From Mactromeris polynyma (Eukaryota; Mollusca; Bivalvia; Venerida; Mactridae): 64,000 bases of DNA. Below are positions 35,415 to 48,480 of this stretch, in pieces. Made by a program: the position numbers and the translations under genes. Positions within the stretch are counted from its first letter, which is position 1; each line of letters starts with the position of its first letter. The stretch covers positions 28,446,905 through 28,510,904 of the forward strand of contig JASFXZ010000005.1 in NCBI GenBank assembly GCA_032209605.1, in the 5' to 3' direction. The notes beneath the pieces were generated by a model that was not told the origin of the DNA, searched no databases, and saw only the letters and a program-made list of their open reading frames with translations.

Positions 35415-38400
35415 TTTGCTGTCAACTTTGATTGACAAACTGTTGAGTTTTGGCTAATAAGTATATTATGTATCCTCCTTCGGCCAGCTGTTGGTTCTTT
35501 TTCCACTGATCAGCCGAATTACTCGGCTGTATACGAACCTTCTATTCTGAGCGCTGTTGTTGCGTTATGATCTTACTGGCTTAAATAGGCTGATGCACAT
35601 GTTCCTCTAATCATCTACATGCAGCCTTCGTCGTTATGGATCCAAAATAAGTTGTTTTCTTATACTATTGTCAGACTATGTTACTTTTATGTGAAGGTAA
35701 AACAACAAGTACAATTAGTTTAGTGCATGTACATGTATTTAAAACTTAAGTGTATATCCATACAGAATATCTTCTCACTGTGTCCAATGTGATGAAGCAT
35801 AACTCTTTTATTTACACATGTGTTAAGTCCTTATCGTCAATGATACTTATAATATAAAAACAGAAAGTGGCTTCTTAGACTAGTAATTTAGCAAAAAAAC
35901 GCACAAATGATTTGAATTAACAAAATACACAAATAGTTGTTTTCTTACTACATGTTATTTGTAACTTTTTCATTATTCACTTATCAAATCTGACAACTTT
36001 TATATGACAGCAATGACTTGCTACAGAATGTGTATTCTCCGCATCGTCCCGTCATACACTTTCTTATAATAACACAATAGATAAAGTGTCATGTTTTCAA
36101 GATAAACTATTTTTTGTCGTTATATTCTTTATACAAGGAACGATTGTTACTAGATGGTATGCCACTTAAAATGTGGAGGATGAAGAGATGATATATCACA
36201 TATTTCTTTTTCGTATGAGTTCAATCGCCATATGTCGACAACATGCTTTTGAACATGTTTGCTTGCTTTGCACGATGTGGCGACTTTGTAGTTATAAACG
36301 CACTTTCTGTCTTGTTTTAATCATTCCATACTTTTACATCTTTTGCATTATGTTGTTCATATATATCATTGTAATCATTATTATTATTATTTGATGTTCA
36401 ATTCAATGTGTTGAACTTAAAATCATGTGAATTGGTCACATGCTATAATAAGTATTGACTTATTTTCATAATCTACGGGACTAATGAGTTTGCTTTCCAT
36501 GATCTACTTTGCAAAGACTGTTCATACAATGATTGTTCCATTACATATATTCTCTTGTATGCGACAACATAACGCACCAGGGGCTCCGATCGACGGAATG
36601 CTTTCAATTTATCTGAATTATGCCATTATTGTCTCGGTTATTACATTAAAGAAAGCAATCAATTTGTGTAAAATCGATTTTGTTTTATTACTATATTTTA
36701 TGATCGCTGTTTTGATAGCAAATTTTGATCACTCATTTGGACGGTAGCGGTCTGTTTCATTCATCAGAAGATTAAGATGTACATGGTTGGCTTGTTGTTC
36801 TGCCTTGATTACACATATCGCAGAGCACTTTGTTAGGACAGTTAATACTATCATTTTCAAACACTATCATGTTCATTATTAAAGACAGGCGGAGAAAGTA
36901 GTGAGAGTATTACCCATTTATTTAATCTATGGTCAGATACTAGTGTGACGAAATTTTATGTTCAGACATAGACTATATTGTAAGTATTCATCGTACGCTG
37001 GGATCCATTTTTGAAATGCAGTATCAGTGTTTCGCTCATGAATTAAGGGAATGCACTTCATCCGTTTGTTTGTTATTACCTGTTCATGTAATATCATATA
37101 ATATGTCCCTAGTGTTCCATAGACACCGCGTTGATTCTAATAATAAATTATCCATAATAGCAATTCAACCTGTAATGTAATTACATCGGTGCTTCGACCA
37201 AAGGCAAATTGAGTATGCTTGCATTCATCATTTAACGCTTGCATCGATTCAAATCCATTTGCGTGGATTGGATTGTTTGTTCATTTTATTTATTTAAATG
37301 CAGGACACAAACATGTACGAAATGTGAATAAATGTTTGTCCATGCTTATTGGTTAATATACATTGGTTGAAAAACGCAAATACGAGACAAAACTCCTCTT
37401 AAGAGGGAAACATGACGGCCTACTGAATTTTAGTCGAATGCCGAAGACGCAGTGCGTTGCAGAATGGCAGGATCATAACCTCTTTCAACAAAAGTGTTTA
37501 ATGAACAAATACAGGACACACATTAGTCCAGGAATCTTACGAATTTTATAAACAGTAACACTCCGGATATGGAATATGAATTCGCAGTTTGTGTTAAATT
37601 CTAATGCAGATCATAACCAACATTGTCTGCTTTATCTTTCAAACCCTTCTCTTTTCTGCGCACTTGTTTCAATTCCGTTACGTTTTTCAAATTTGCTTCT
37701 CATTTTAGTAGTCTTTGATTTCATTCTATACTACTTTAGTTTGCTTTATTTTTTTATTTTGTATGACTTAATTTTGGCACTCACAATGAAATTAATCCCA
37801 ATTATAATAGTGATTATTTCTTTTGTCTCTTAGATCATGAATGGCTTTTAATGTTTTACTATCTGCCCCGAAACGAAATTGCGTTTTGTACATAGTGTCT
37901 TTTAAATGATTCCCTAGAAACTTCAGTGATCGCCATGGCTAACCTCAGGGAAAGTAAGACAATATGTATTCAGTGTAATCTTCGGAATTAATTACTCCAA
38001 CACTAAAAAACGTTTCACATGTTTTACTTCATTACCAAATTGATCAGCAGTTGCTTCCAGGGATTGGAACAATTTAAATTGCAGCTGCTGACTTACGAGT
38101 GTCTATAATTCATAATTATACAAGAATTTTAAACAAGTATTCCTTGCCCTAGGGTCTTTTACGTATAAAGCTTGGTTCGACTGATGTATGACTTATTTGG
38201 TATCGTATTCCCTCTTGTAACGTAACTGTACCCTGATTACGTTAAACATAAACAGTGTGTTGGATTTCACCGGCTGATTGTAACACGTAAAGAGAAATTA
38301 ATGAGATTAGAAACAATTTGGGTTCACTGTTGTCACTTTAAACTGGATTTGTCAAGTATTGAATATAGTCAAGACATTAATTAATGCAACTTCTAATGAA

Positions 38401-39889
38401 TACTGTAACACAAATAGAATATAAAATGAAGGATACATTAATGACAGTCAAGCCAATGTTTGTATATTATTTCATATTTTGGGACCATCATGGTCTGCCA
38501 AGTGCTGATTGTATGACTGAGTCTGCTTGTAATGTGATCATCGATTTTAAGCAACAAATTTGAATACCCTACAGCATTATATGAATTGGTATTTAAACAT
38601 ATTCAAGCGAAACTCGTATCTGTATCATCCCTGAAGGATTTGATTATATTTAATCGAATAATATTGTAAATACTGAACCGATTACTTTTCCACTACTTGC
38701 TAAATTAAATTCACACATAATTACAATATTCACTTCATTTTTATTATGTTATATATACTGCTTCTGCCTTGCAAAGAACTTAACGCAATCACAAAGACTT
38801 GTCGAGTCCGCTTTGTCGGCAGAACAAATGGTTGTCAATCATCCAACGTAGTTTTGAATGTGAATGCTCTAGTACAATGAACATCAGGTATATTACCAAT
38901 TAAACACACCATGCAGTATTCCGTGATGTGACTGCTTTCATTCATCCGTAATTAGCCATATTGGAAAGATGTGAAATGCAATAAGGTATGTATGCTTGGT
39001 TGTGAAGAGCGAGTTTTAAATGCCGATGGATATTTCACTAATTAATGTAGACTTACGTGAGATTCTCATCACAGTAAATCAACTTACAAAAGACGTCGAC
39101 GTAATTAAAAATTGTCGCCAAAAGACATGGAATTGTTATGATACGTTTTATGGACAGAGATTGTATTTGAAATGAAATCGAAATAATGTACAGAAATCTG
39201 CTCGAAAGTATGGTATACAAACATTTGCAATAGAAATGACTAATACACGCCGTCTCTTTGTATTAAAGATTTGTTACATCCAGCAGTTTGAGATAAGGAA
39301 CATCCAGGTTTAAACACCAAATGGTTATTGTGCGAAGAGGGCACTCATCCATCATTGTGCCTTGTGTCCCTTTTGGCTGTGCATTTGTTTACATGAATGT
39401 ATTTTGTGTTCTTCTGTAATTCAAGTTTGTACATAAAGGCAACCGGTCTAAGACATTCGTACAACATAACATATATGAGTTGTGCATACATATTACATAA
39501 GAAATATTTGTTATAATTTGTTTATATTGTTATTATCTGGAATATGTAATACTTTACAAACATATAAAGCTATTTTCTTAACAATGCTGTCATTGTCAGC
39601 TTGCATAAGGTTATAAAAGTTTATTATATCAATTCTAACTTCAAACCACAAGGTCAAATATAAATGTCGCATATTTGTATTATTTCACAATGAAAATACA
39701 CATGGTATTCGTCCATCTGAATTTTTTGAAAACAGTATGCGCATAATCCTTTTACTCTTGGTACCCCGGAATGACGATCTGTTTCTATGTAAAGATGTAT
39801 GGCTTGATCATCTGAAGCTAGTAAGTTGTTTTCTTGTTCATTGTACTTTTGGATCGATGTGCAATGCCTTACGTGGCATTGCCTGCTCG
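35415..39889. other. Unique AT-rich intergenic DNA
   Basis: About 4.5 kb with no recognisable gene. The first part (about 35480-35640) is less AT-rich than its surroundings and might be a remnant of an unlisted repeat. An ATT microsatellite (ATTATTATTATT) lies near 36377-36392. Hydrophobic frames at 36173-36394, 36484-36747 and 37576-37833 reflect T-rich DNA. The 37363-37551 frame has a more mixed, protein-like composition, but no start, splice pattern or family could be fixed. Confidence 0.5.
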
Positions 39890-40212
39890 ACTATTATTAG
39901 TTATTTTTGTGTTTTAATGTATGTTATATTTCCCTTTACCCTGTGCACTTCTTTCACTTTATGTAGTGTTTATGTTTTTTCTACCAAGTTTCGGCCTATT
40001 GTTGCCAGCTGTTTTGACTTGTCCTGTGATATTTTCCATTTCATTAATTAAATCTTCACTGTTTTGTCCTCTTTGATGCTTCTAGTTATTCCTTATGGTC
40101 TGCCAGGCCATTCCTTGCGACTCTGTTCCCTAACGTATGTACCCTTTAACATCATCAAGTGCCTTAGGTTTTATGGATTGTTGTTTTCCCGGAGGTCTGT
40201 TAGAGGAGGCAC
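39890..40212 (-). repeat. R1 repeat, long copy
   Basis: The plus strand shows TTTCGGCCTATTGTTGCCAG, GTCTGCCAGGCCATTCCTTG, CTCTGTTCCCTAACGTATGT and GTCTGTTAGAGGAGGCACTG, the R1 body in reverse. The 5' terminal motif is lost after GAGGCACTGTCTCGTG. Confidence 0.75.
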
Positions 40213-40894
40213 TGTCTCGTGCCCGACTCCATCATGCATGAATGTGTATTGTATTTAATATGTAATATATCAACATGGTGTCTAAACTGTTCATTATCAT
40301 TAAACTTTTTAACTGAATGCAAAAATAGCTGGTAAAGCTGTTGTAATGATATTTCTGATTAATTCGTCCATTAGAATTGGATTTCGATTGAATAAATATC
40401 TGCTATATCAATTGATAATCACTATAACATTGTAAAACATCGACCAATCTGCTAATGGGATTCGATTTAAACGGGATTTTAGTGAAACGACAGTTTCTGT
40501 AGATATAATGATGGTTACTCACCGGGTTGCATTTTATTCATAAAAGAACGTTTTATTCTTCGATGATAGTTACTGACGATGTTGTTACAAACCCTCGTGC
40601 TTTATTTTCATTTAGTTCCAATCGCCCAATGTTATAAAACGCTGTTACATGTAAGACCGGTTGTCTAGCGCCGCATTGTCATTTTAAGTTTAGCACTGCG
40701 ATTAGAACAACACCAATTGAGACTTGATTTTGTGACTGGTATCCATTCTTTATCTATAAACGCTGCTCAAAGATCCATTTTTAAAAGTAGAATGAATGCT
40801 TATGGCTTATTTGTGGAATTATCTTTAAAATTTTGATGAAATATAAAATCGTGTATAGTTTCTGTTTACTTAGCAACTTGTTATCTCTCTTTTA

Positions 40895-41115
40895 CTTATT
40901 CCGTGATATATGTCATCCATTAAATCCACCCTTGTTCTTCCGCTAAATTCTCCGTAATTTTTCTATATGGTCGGTTAGATCATTCCTTCCACCACTATAC
41001 CCATACATGTTTAATCTTGCATCACCTCAGTGTTTATCCTTGCAGCTCCACAGTGCGTGATAATGGGAAGCGTAGTCGTGTGTATGCGGCGTTCCCTCTG
41101 ACAACTTTATCTATC
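40895..41115 (-). repeat. R1 repeat fragment (5' half)
   Basis: The plus strand shows ATATGGTCGGTTAGATCATT, CACTATACCCATACATGTTT, then GTGTATGCGGCGTTCCCTCT. An extra R1-like end (AGCAACTTGTTATCTCTCTT) lies just to the left at about 40872. Confidence 0.7.
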
Positions 41116-41510
41116 TTATCTTCTCATATATTAAAACAAACTAACTTAACTGTTCTGAATCTCAATTCCAAATACTATCATTTATAAATGTTTATATGAA
41201 GGCTTAAGTCAGACTTGTGTCAATCTGACTTTGAATCCTAGGGAGCAAACACGCTGACATGCTAGAGGCAACAAAAGCGCTCTTAGAAGTACCGTTATTT
41301 CGCATAAAGGACCAAATTATTTGATTAATCAAAGCAATAAGAATTTATAACCGTACACAATAAGTCCTCTGTATAAAGGTATATGCAATTATACACGCGA
41401 AATATTATCAATCCTTATATGAATAAATTATTGCGTAGTAACTCTTAAGATTGTATGCATACAAACATTAAAATAATGTCTATACTTCAGATAGATTAAT
41501 GGAAGTAAAA

Positions 41511-41694
41511 AACAAACATCTTTTGCATGGAAATGATATGTAGTTTATATTCTGCAAGATCTGCAACAAACAACATAAATGTAAATCCTTGCTCTCACTT
41601 GATAAATTGCAAAATTATTTCTGAAACAAACGTCTTTTGCATGGAAATGGTAGGTAGTTTATATTCAACAAATCTGCGACAAACAACATAAATA
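41511..41694 (+). repeat. Direct repeat, two ~70-bp copies 114 bp apart
   Basis: AACAAACATCTTTTGCATGG at 41511 recurs as AACAAACGTCTTTTGCATGG at 41625. Both are followed by AGTTTATATTC and by CAACAAACAACATAAAT / CGACAAACAACATAAAT. The copies differ by a few bases. No known element recognised. Confidence 0.85.
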
Positions 41695-41699
41695 TAGAG

Positions 41700-44527
41700 T
41701 CTGGCTCTTTTGTACAAAAAAATGTCTTAAAATGGATACGTTATTTCGTTATTTAAGAACTCGATCTACTTTTTCGTTCTAGAATGATGTATTAAAATAT
41801 TTCTACACCCCTGTGTCTTTATTATAAGATTAACCCCTTACGATTAATAATTCTGTCAAGATGCTGTACATATAGCATTTCTTGCGTTTTCCGGTTTTGA
41901 TATAATTATATAACTAGATATAATGGTGTAATGCTATTAAATATTTTCAAAACACATTTGTTGAAATGATATATCAACGTTACCTTAATGTCGTTATTTC
42001 CTGCCCAGACAAAGATTTATTCATTTGACAACGGAATGTGCCCATTGTGATAACCTCAGTGGAATAAGAAAGTACAAAAAGATAAATGAAGAATTCGATT
42101 AGGAAATGTCTGATATATAGTACTCTCATTAAACGTGTTTGTAAACGATATAAATATAAAGAAAGGAAAAGACACAAACATAAATATGGGTGAGAAAAGC
42201 ATTGGAACTTATACTTAACTCATTTGTAAGTATTTTTTTTTAACTTTCAAAGAGCATCACACAATACTGAACACTGATGATTACTGCCACCAGATACAAT
42301 ACTATTGGGAAACAAGACAAGGACGAGGAATTGTAAGATGTATTTTCACTTAAGCATTTACAATGTTGTAATGTTTCGACAGAAACAAACTTCAACGAAA
42401 CTTGAAAACCATATATCGAGGTTTCATTGCAAGACTATCGTAACTCGTATATAAATACATAGGAGTTACGATAGACTTGCATTGAACCCTCGATATATAC
42501 AAATAATAATACAGAATAATTGCACAATGAATAAAACGTGATTCCTCACATAGATGCCTGGGGTACGACATCAAATTAATAAATCGAGAGGTGCAACTGA
42601 CTTAAAAAAAGGTTGAAGGTTACAATAGTGGAATGCACACTTAAACATGAAGAGTATATTGGAGTATACTAGCTCATTGTCTGAATTTATTTACAAAACA
42701 GACAGATTATCTTTTAAAACATGTTGTTCATCTATAACACGATTGTGAATTTTAACATAATTAAAACATAGTATGAATGTGTACATGTAATAGAACAAGC
42801 ACAAGAGATCTGACATGATTCACTAAATATGCATATTGATGTCGAGCAGAAAATGGCACATACATTGCGTATAGCAACCCGAAAAGCACAAAGAGAGAAA
42901 TAACTTAGTATTGTAAGGCGATCATCGTCTGTTCTATTGATCTGATAGCAAATCTTGTCCAACAGTATGGGATGTTTTACTGACCAGCTCATTATCTGAT
43001 TGCAATCGTGCAAACAAGTGCTGACACACATCCAGTAGAGGTCGATACAACCTTATTATATGCTATGGACGCTGGCGGTCGAACAAAGCAGAAACAACAT
43101 TTTATGTCAGGTTTATATTTTGACTGAGATATATAATAGGTACAAGCTTATATAAGGTATGTACACTTATCGGTCCAACTTGAGAAAGTCGATGAACGTG
43201 TAGTGTAGCGATTAGATTTATGACATTTTCGGTTCAATTCATTATGTTTACCAAAAGTTATAGAGTGACTCTGAAAACGTCGGAAGCTGTTAAGTGCAAA
43301 GCAATTGTTGCCATATCAATTGGACTTTTTATTGCACAACGGTATCATTGGGACACGATCCTTTTTGTAATCCTTCTGCAAGGATTAACGCACTGTCAAA
43401 TTTACTTTCACATTTATCCCCTGTCAACTCAGTAGTGTTAGACATACGCGGACAGAATTAAATTTTTGAACTGAAAATGAATACAATGCCCTGAAAACAT
43501 TTTAACAGCCAAGTTGCCAAAACATCAACTTTTTCATTTTATCAAAAATAAAAAAAAAATTGTAATATATAGTATTTCACATATAGACTGTTCCATTGTT
43601 AAATTTGACAGGTTCAAAAAGTCCAAAGAATGAAAATCAAATTATTTGTAGGTGAATATGGTAATATTTCCCCGCTATTATATTAATTCATACTTCGCGA
43701 AATAGTAACACTGTATGCACTGTCATGAAACCTCTTGTCAGGAAATTGGTCCATGCTCTAGTATTCTCAAATGTCGTTTTAGACATAATCAAATATTGTC
43801 GGTTGTTGTCTTTGTTTTAAGGGACAATTTCCGTATTGGGTAAAATATGAGACGTACTTTACACTCGGTGCCTGATAAGGCGATAATTTCGTTTTCCGTT
43901 GCGAAACCTAATTATTTCGCTCAGATGTTTACGAGAAACAAATTGTCGGTTATTGCTTGATGTACTGAAAGAGCTCGGCCCAGGCTTATGTAAAGCGGAA
44001 ATGAATCAATCCCCCAATTTTAGTCTATGCTGTACCCTAATAATTTTTGATCAGTGATAATATGTGTTTTAGGCATTAACTAGCCAAGAAGCAGCTGTAC
44101 GAGTCAATGATTAAATAATATCGGTAGTTGGCCAATTCTCGCCAGAACAACGTGAACCAGATATATTTATTTATCATATATGTATTGTACAATTGTGTTT
44201 CTTGTGCATGAAAGTGATTTTTTGTCATTGTAAATGCCTCTTTATCCTAGTATTATTAGTTTGTATAATATATACTCAAATAACACTGTATCATGTTTAC
44301 TTGAATCAGGAAATTAATCAAAAATACAACTCATGAAATTTCAGTTAGCACATGAGCAAAAACTTCAATCACTGCTGCTTATGAACCCCAGTTTAGAGAA
44401 CGTTATCAACATAATTTACATCTAATTAAACCCAAGCTTACACCTCGCCGTTCTACAGCAGGCTGCTACTTTCGCCCATATTTTCTTTCTTGTGTTCCTA
44501 TTTGTAGTTGTTAACATGTATGCATAT
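41700..44527. other. AT-rich intergenic DNA containing one hairpin
   Basis: No gene recognised. A short motif, GTCGAGCAGAAAATGGCACA (about 42841), recurs as GTCGAGCAGGAAATGCCACA at about 57291, so another low-copy repeat family probably covers parts of 42.7-43.1 and 57.2-57.4 kb. Frames of 60-99 codons here have no recognisable similarity. Confidence 0.5.
42411..42498. other. Pre-miRNA-sized hairpin (36-bp arms, 16-base loop)
   Basis: Left arm 42411-42446 and right arm 42463-42498 are reverse complements at 33 of 36 positions, with three isolated mismatches. The arm core is AAGACTATCGTAACTC, pairing with GAGTTACGATAGACTT. The total length of 88 nt, arm length and small loop fit an animal pre-miRNA, but a tiny fold-back repeat would look the same. 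No family identity could be assigned, and either strand could be transcribed. Confidence 0.7.
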
Positions 44528-44763
44528 ATGAGCGCTGCTATGGGGTTTACAACCTCTTCTATAAGTGATGTTATTTCAAGAAAACGCAACATGTGATGTC
44601 ACTATTTGCGAGCAGTATAACAATATTAACTCCATATGGTCACTTAGTTTTCACATTGCCATATGGGGCAAATATTGCTTATTAATTGGTGACGTCACAA
44701 GTTACGTTTACTGGAAATGACGTCATTTAAAGAAGAGGTTGAACAATCGTACAGCGGTGTTTA
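44528..44763 (+). mobile_element. CRE-MITE, copy 3
   Basis: Left end TGAGCGCTGCTATGGGGTTT, with AACCTCTTCTATAAGTGATG and CAACATGTGATGTCAC. The right arm has GGTGACGTCACAAGTTACGT, GAAATGACGTCATTTAAAGA, AGAGGTTGAACAATCGTACA and ends about GCGGTGTTTA. The arms are roughly 75 bp, with two perfect TGACGTCA octamers. Confidence 0.78.
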
Positions 44764-45298
44764 TGTATTCATGTTTTTTTGGGGAGGCATTTGGAGGACC
44801 AAACAACTTCAACAGAGACGCATTTAGAACACGTCAGCAAGTTTGATAATTCCAGTGGTGGTTTATAATTGAGGAAAAAGTTCTGTCATGTGATATAGTA
44901 GAAAATATTAAGCCAATTTCTGGGTTTTTTTGGTGTGATTTATGTGTCTGAAATGTGATCTTAGAAGGATAAACATAGGCAGGCATTTGTCATGAATGTT
45001 TTGTTGGTTTTGTTCAATTTGGACAGAAAATTTGACATTGTGTTAATTCACCGTTTATCGTTTTCAGGTCGAAAGTCGAAGTGTATCGTAGTAGGTCGAT
45101 TGATACATGAATAAAATAAGATGCGATGAAATAGACACACATTTCATCTAATGAATGTCATATATTAAATTAATTCAAGTTTTAATATAAACAAGAAATA
45201 TCTTGAAAAAAGATGGTCGGCGCAATTTGAAGGTTAAGATTCGTTGTACAACATAAAAAATGCCGAGATGTCACGTACGATTGCTTGTCACTCTAGAT

Positions 45299-45520
45299 CG
45301 AATTGGATTTCGGTAAATTCACCGATATTCAGTGGATTTCGGTAAGTTAATGTACCCCTTATCGAACGGTTAAGCAATCGGCGTCAATGTTACAACTGTT
45401 GTTCAGTTGAAGAGAAACTGCCGTGGTGGTTAACGTAAGATTTGATTGGTTGACACAACACTGATATGAAAATAGCAACTGCGCCGCAAAAATAACATCG
45501 ATCTTTAGCACCTTGGGAAC
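45299..45520 (+). repeat. Inverted dispersed repeat, left copy (pairs with 52373-52610)
   Basis: Contains TTCAGTGGATTTCGGTAAGT, TAATGTACCCCTTATCGAAC, GTTCAGTTGAAGAG, GTTAACGTAAGA, ACACAACACTGATATGAAAA and CTGCGCCGCAAAAATAA. The reverse complement of 52373-52610 shows the same series in the same order, diverged by scattered changes. I do not recognise the element; the ends carry ATTTCGGTAA motifs. Confidence 0.72.
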
Positions 45521-47192
45521 AGAAGGAGGCGGATTGAGAACAACATTAATAATGACTCCTGCATTAGAAAGCTTAAGACTTATTTTGTAAAAGCTGACAC
45601 TAATGTGGTTTTCTAATAAATCAAATCGTCCACACATCTGGTTTGTAACGCACCAAAAGACCTTCCCCTCCAATATTTAAGAAAACATCCGTAGGATATA
45701 CACACAAAGAAACCTGAATAATTTCAAAACAGGTATGACAATACTTAAAATGCAATTCACATCAAACATCGTTTCACAAGAACATATGTATGTTTTGTTA
45801 TTGATGTTCAATGCGAAAAAACAGCTGCTTATTAACAAAAACTGAACAAAACTTAAAACGAAATTATTCAAAGTTTGTAACGACGCTTGGCCTGTTCTGG
45901 TTTTAACTAGTCTTAAATGATTTGTGCACAGAACGTGCAAGAGATTCAAGACAAAATGTTTCTGCAAGCTTCACTTTTTTGAGGCATATGGTCATTGACC
46001 TTTTTACCAATTCGGATTGTGTATCTGTCTTTCAATAAAACTGATATCAACTGCTTTAAATTCATTACAATGATTTCTTGTTAAATTAGGAACTTCGGGT
46101 TGTAATTTAATAAAAATGCTATCAAATGCATTAAAATCAGTTAAGATGGTTTATCATTAATTTGGACCAAATTCATTCAAATCATGACATTTCATGAAGA
46201 AGCCATGTTAAATAACCCCGAAAATCGATGATTTTTTCTAGAGATGATCAATTTGAATCGACAAGTATCATTTGTTCAGAGCTGATAAGAATGTTTCTGA
46301 AAATGGGGTCTTAGCATATTTGAGACCTGATATTGCATGAGATACGGAGATTAAATTGTAAAACGATCAGATAGAATCTATTGCTGTTGATGTAGATTTT
46401 AACAATTCTTATTGACTTTTACTAGATACATACATACCTCTAGCACTTGACAGCCTTATATAGAAAGTGTTCCAGATACCATCATGGATTTAGTTACCAA
46501 TAAATATGATAATTTTATTTCGATAGGGGACATTCTTTATAATTGATGACGGCTAATGCTGGTCTCCAAAGACATATGTAATATATTACCATAGGTAATG
46601 CGATTTAATCTCAATCTGTTTTTTACGGCGATTTGATATATCGTTATATCAAGTTCATTGTAATGTAATTATAATTTGCTTTTGTAAACATTTATTTCCT
46701 CGAATTAGATATTCCTATTTATATCGGCATTTTGATTAAGAAATGAACATGGTTTATTGCCCGACGGAATTACTTGTTGAATTGACATCCTATGCGTCCG
46801 GTTTTTAAGATTAATGTTTCCGTTGCAATAAATTATTTTATTGGCACAAGTTTCATTTTCTCTCATTTCATCTATATTTGATATTTCAATTTGACAATCG
46901 ACTGCTTTCGTACAAAGAGTTTGTCACGGAAGCATAGCAGACATGTTAGTGTGCTATCAATAATTTAAAAAAAATAAACTCTGCATTATGGATATCACAC
47001 TCAGTATGTAACATAAAAGCCACTTGTGTATATAGTTTAGTATACGAATTCAACCCTGAAGCAAACTTTGTAATTACAAATATGTACACATACTCTTGAT
47101 ATACGGAACTGTGATGTTTAGAAAATAGAAAATAAAGTTCGCATGTCCAGCATTTCCATTCCGTCAGTAATGGGTTTTTGTGGGTTGTATAG
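45521..47192. other. AT-rich intergenic DNA
   Basis: No gene or known repeat recognised. Minus-strand frames at 45359-45673 and 45677-45967 overlap the inverted repeat or are low-complexity and are not called. Confidence 0.5.
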
Positions 47193-47362
47193 AGAATGGG
47201 GTTAAGCTTAATTGTTCAGTACACGCAACATTTGATATCAAGGACATTTCCGCTGGACAATGCCCCAACATAAAGGCTAGTGCGTGTACAAAAATGAATA
47301 AAACAGAGACTGTGGATCCAGTCAAATATGAAGTCAATGACCTATCAGAAGTTGGTCCATTT
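47193..47362 (+). CDS. Candidate internal exon, protein unknown
   Basis: A 170-bp stretch with exon-like features. It has a possible acceptor (TTTGTGGGTTGTATAG ending at 47192), 56 open codons after a split first codon, and a consensus donor GTAAGT at 47363. The peptide is balanced and polar, unlike the low-complexity frames around it. It reads NGVKLNCSVHATFDIKDIS, then has two more cysteines (QCPNI, SACTK) and ends EVNDLSEVGPF. The VKLNCSV start is loosely like the B strand of an Ig-type domain, but the rest does not confirm this. No partner exon was found nearby, so it could be an isolated exon of a long-intron gene, a relic, or chance. Confidence 0.3.
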
Positions 47363-47777
47363 GTAAGTATTGATAAAAATAAGAGAAACGTCGAACAATG
47401 TTTAAAAGTCTGATATGTTGATTTTAGTGCCTAGGCGCTTTATAGGACGTACGACGTATTTTATGAGGGTGTCTGTATTACAGGAGGTACTTATTTGAAT
47501 TCTGCTGAACGACACAGAGCGTTTGAATTACAGACAATAAAAAGCTATGGACATAATGCATTACATCAAAATACCTTCAATGAAACTTGTCTCTTCAGGT
47601 AGATTTACAATACCTTAAATATTAGACTAGACTAATACACATTAGGAATACAACAGTTTCATCATAGCAATAGAAGTGTCAGTCGTTGTAATAGAACGAA
47701 CTACTAGCGTTTCAATTATCAAATTGACAATATATAGCGCCGTATTGAAACACATTTCTCTACAGACATTCCTCCTC

Positions 47778-48040
47778 GACCGGTTAGCTCAGTTGGTAGA
47801 GCGCTGGGCTATCATCCGGAAGGTCCGAGCTCGATTCTCGGGCTGGTCAGGTCATGTCCTGTGACATTTGGCTAATGGTTGTTTGTCCTTAACCTCTGAT
47901 TCACGTAGGGGAGTTATCAGCTGCTTGCGGAAGGACATGTTAATACTGGCTAATACTTAATTACGGGTTAGGTCAACTGCTTACCGCCGTATATATCGGA
48001 ATAAAAATGGTTGAAAAATGGCGATGACACAAAATTATAA
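47778..48040 (+). repeat. tRNA-derived SINE (bivalve Meta/CORE-like body)
   Basis: The head (47778-47849) folds as a tRNA. The acceptor arms GACCGGT/GCTGGTC pair with wobbles, the D arm is GCTC/GAGC, and the T arm CCGAG/CTCGG is perfect. Box A TAGCTCAGTTGG matches the Pol III consensus; box B AGCTCGATTCT is weaker. The anticodon stem has two mismatches. The body follows with GATTCACGTAGGGGAGTTAT, CAGCTGCTTGCGGA, GGTTAGGTCAACTGCTTACC and GGTTGAAAAATGGCGATGAC. This closely resembles the body of an ancient SINE class that I associate with bivalves; the exact subfamily name is uncertain. It is not a functional tRNA gene. Confidence 0.8.
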
Positions 48041-48480
48041 CTAACATATCACCTGACTTTGATTCTGCGTTTCTGAACTGCACTAACGTGTAATTCCAAA
48101 AAACACGACATGATATATACGTGTAAGACGCTGGAAAGGTATTAATTTCGGCGGAATTATCTCGGCGGATGTTTATCTTGCCACAATTGTGGCATTCTTG
48201 TCACACTTATTGATTGTTCAGATAATTGCCTCCCATAACAGTTTTTATTTCTTATAAATTGGATATGCTGGCACGAAAATGTGATAATGACTTATTTCCA
48301 ATTACTACGAGCACTCAAATCCAGGATTCAATGACAAACACAATACGATATTAATTAGTTAGAAAGTGTCTTTTTCATCAAAACACTGTGCTAAAGGCTA
48401 AATGTGATTGAAGAGTTGAAAGTGTAGCCAATGACCCAGTGGATGATGTAAACATAATACTTAATGCTGATACTGTAAGC

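Noticed and set aside
36484..36747. Hydrophobic 87-codon frame resembling a channel segment
   Set aside because: No signature residues of any channel family; compositional explanation preferred.
37576..37833. Possible multi-pass membrane protein
   Set aside because: The hydrophobic run comes from T-rich DNA. There are no splice sites, family motif or conserved neighbours.
47778..47849. tRNA gene with apparent AUC-type anticodon
   Set aside because: The anticodon stem has mismatches, box B is weak, there is no terminator just after it, and a SINE body follows directly; it is a SINE head.
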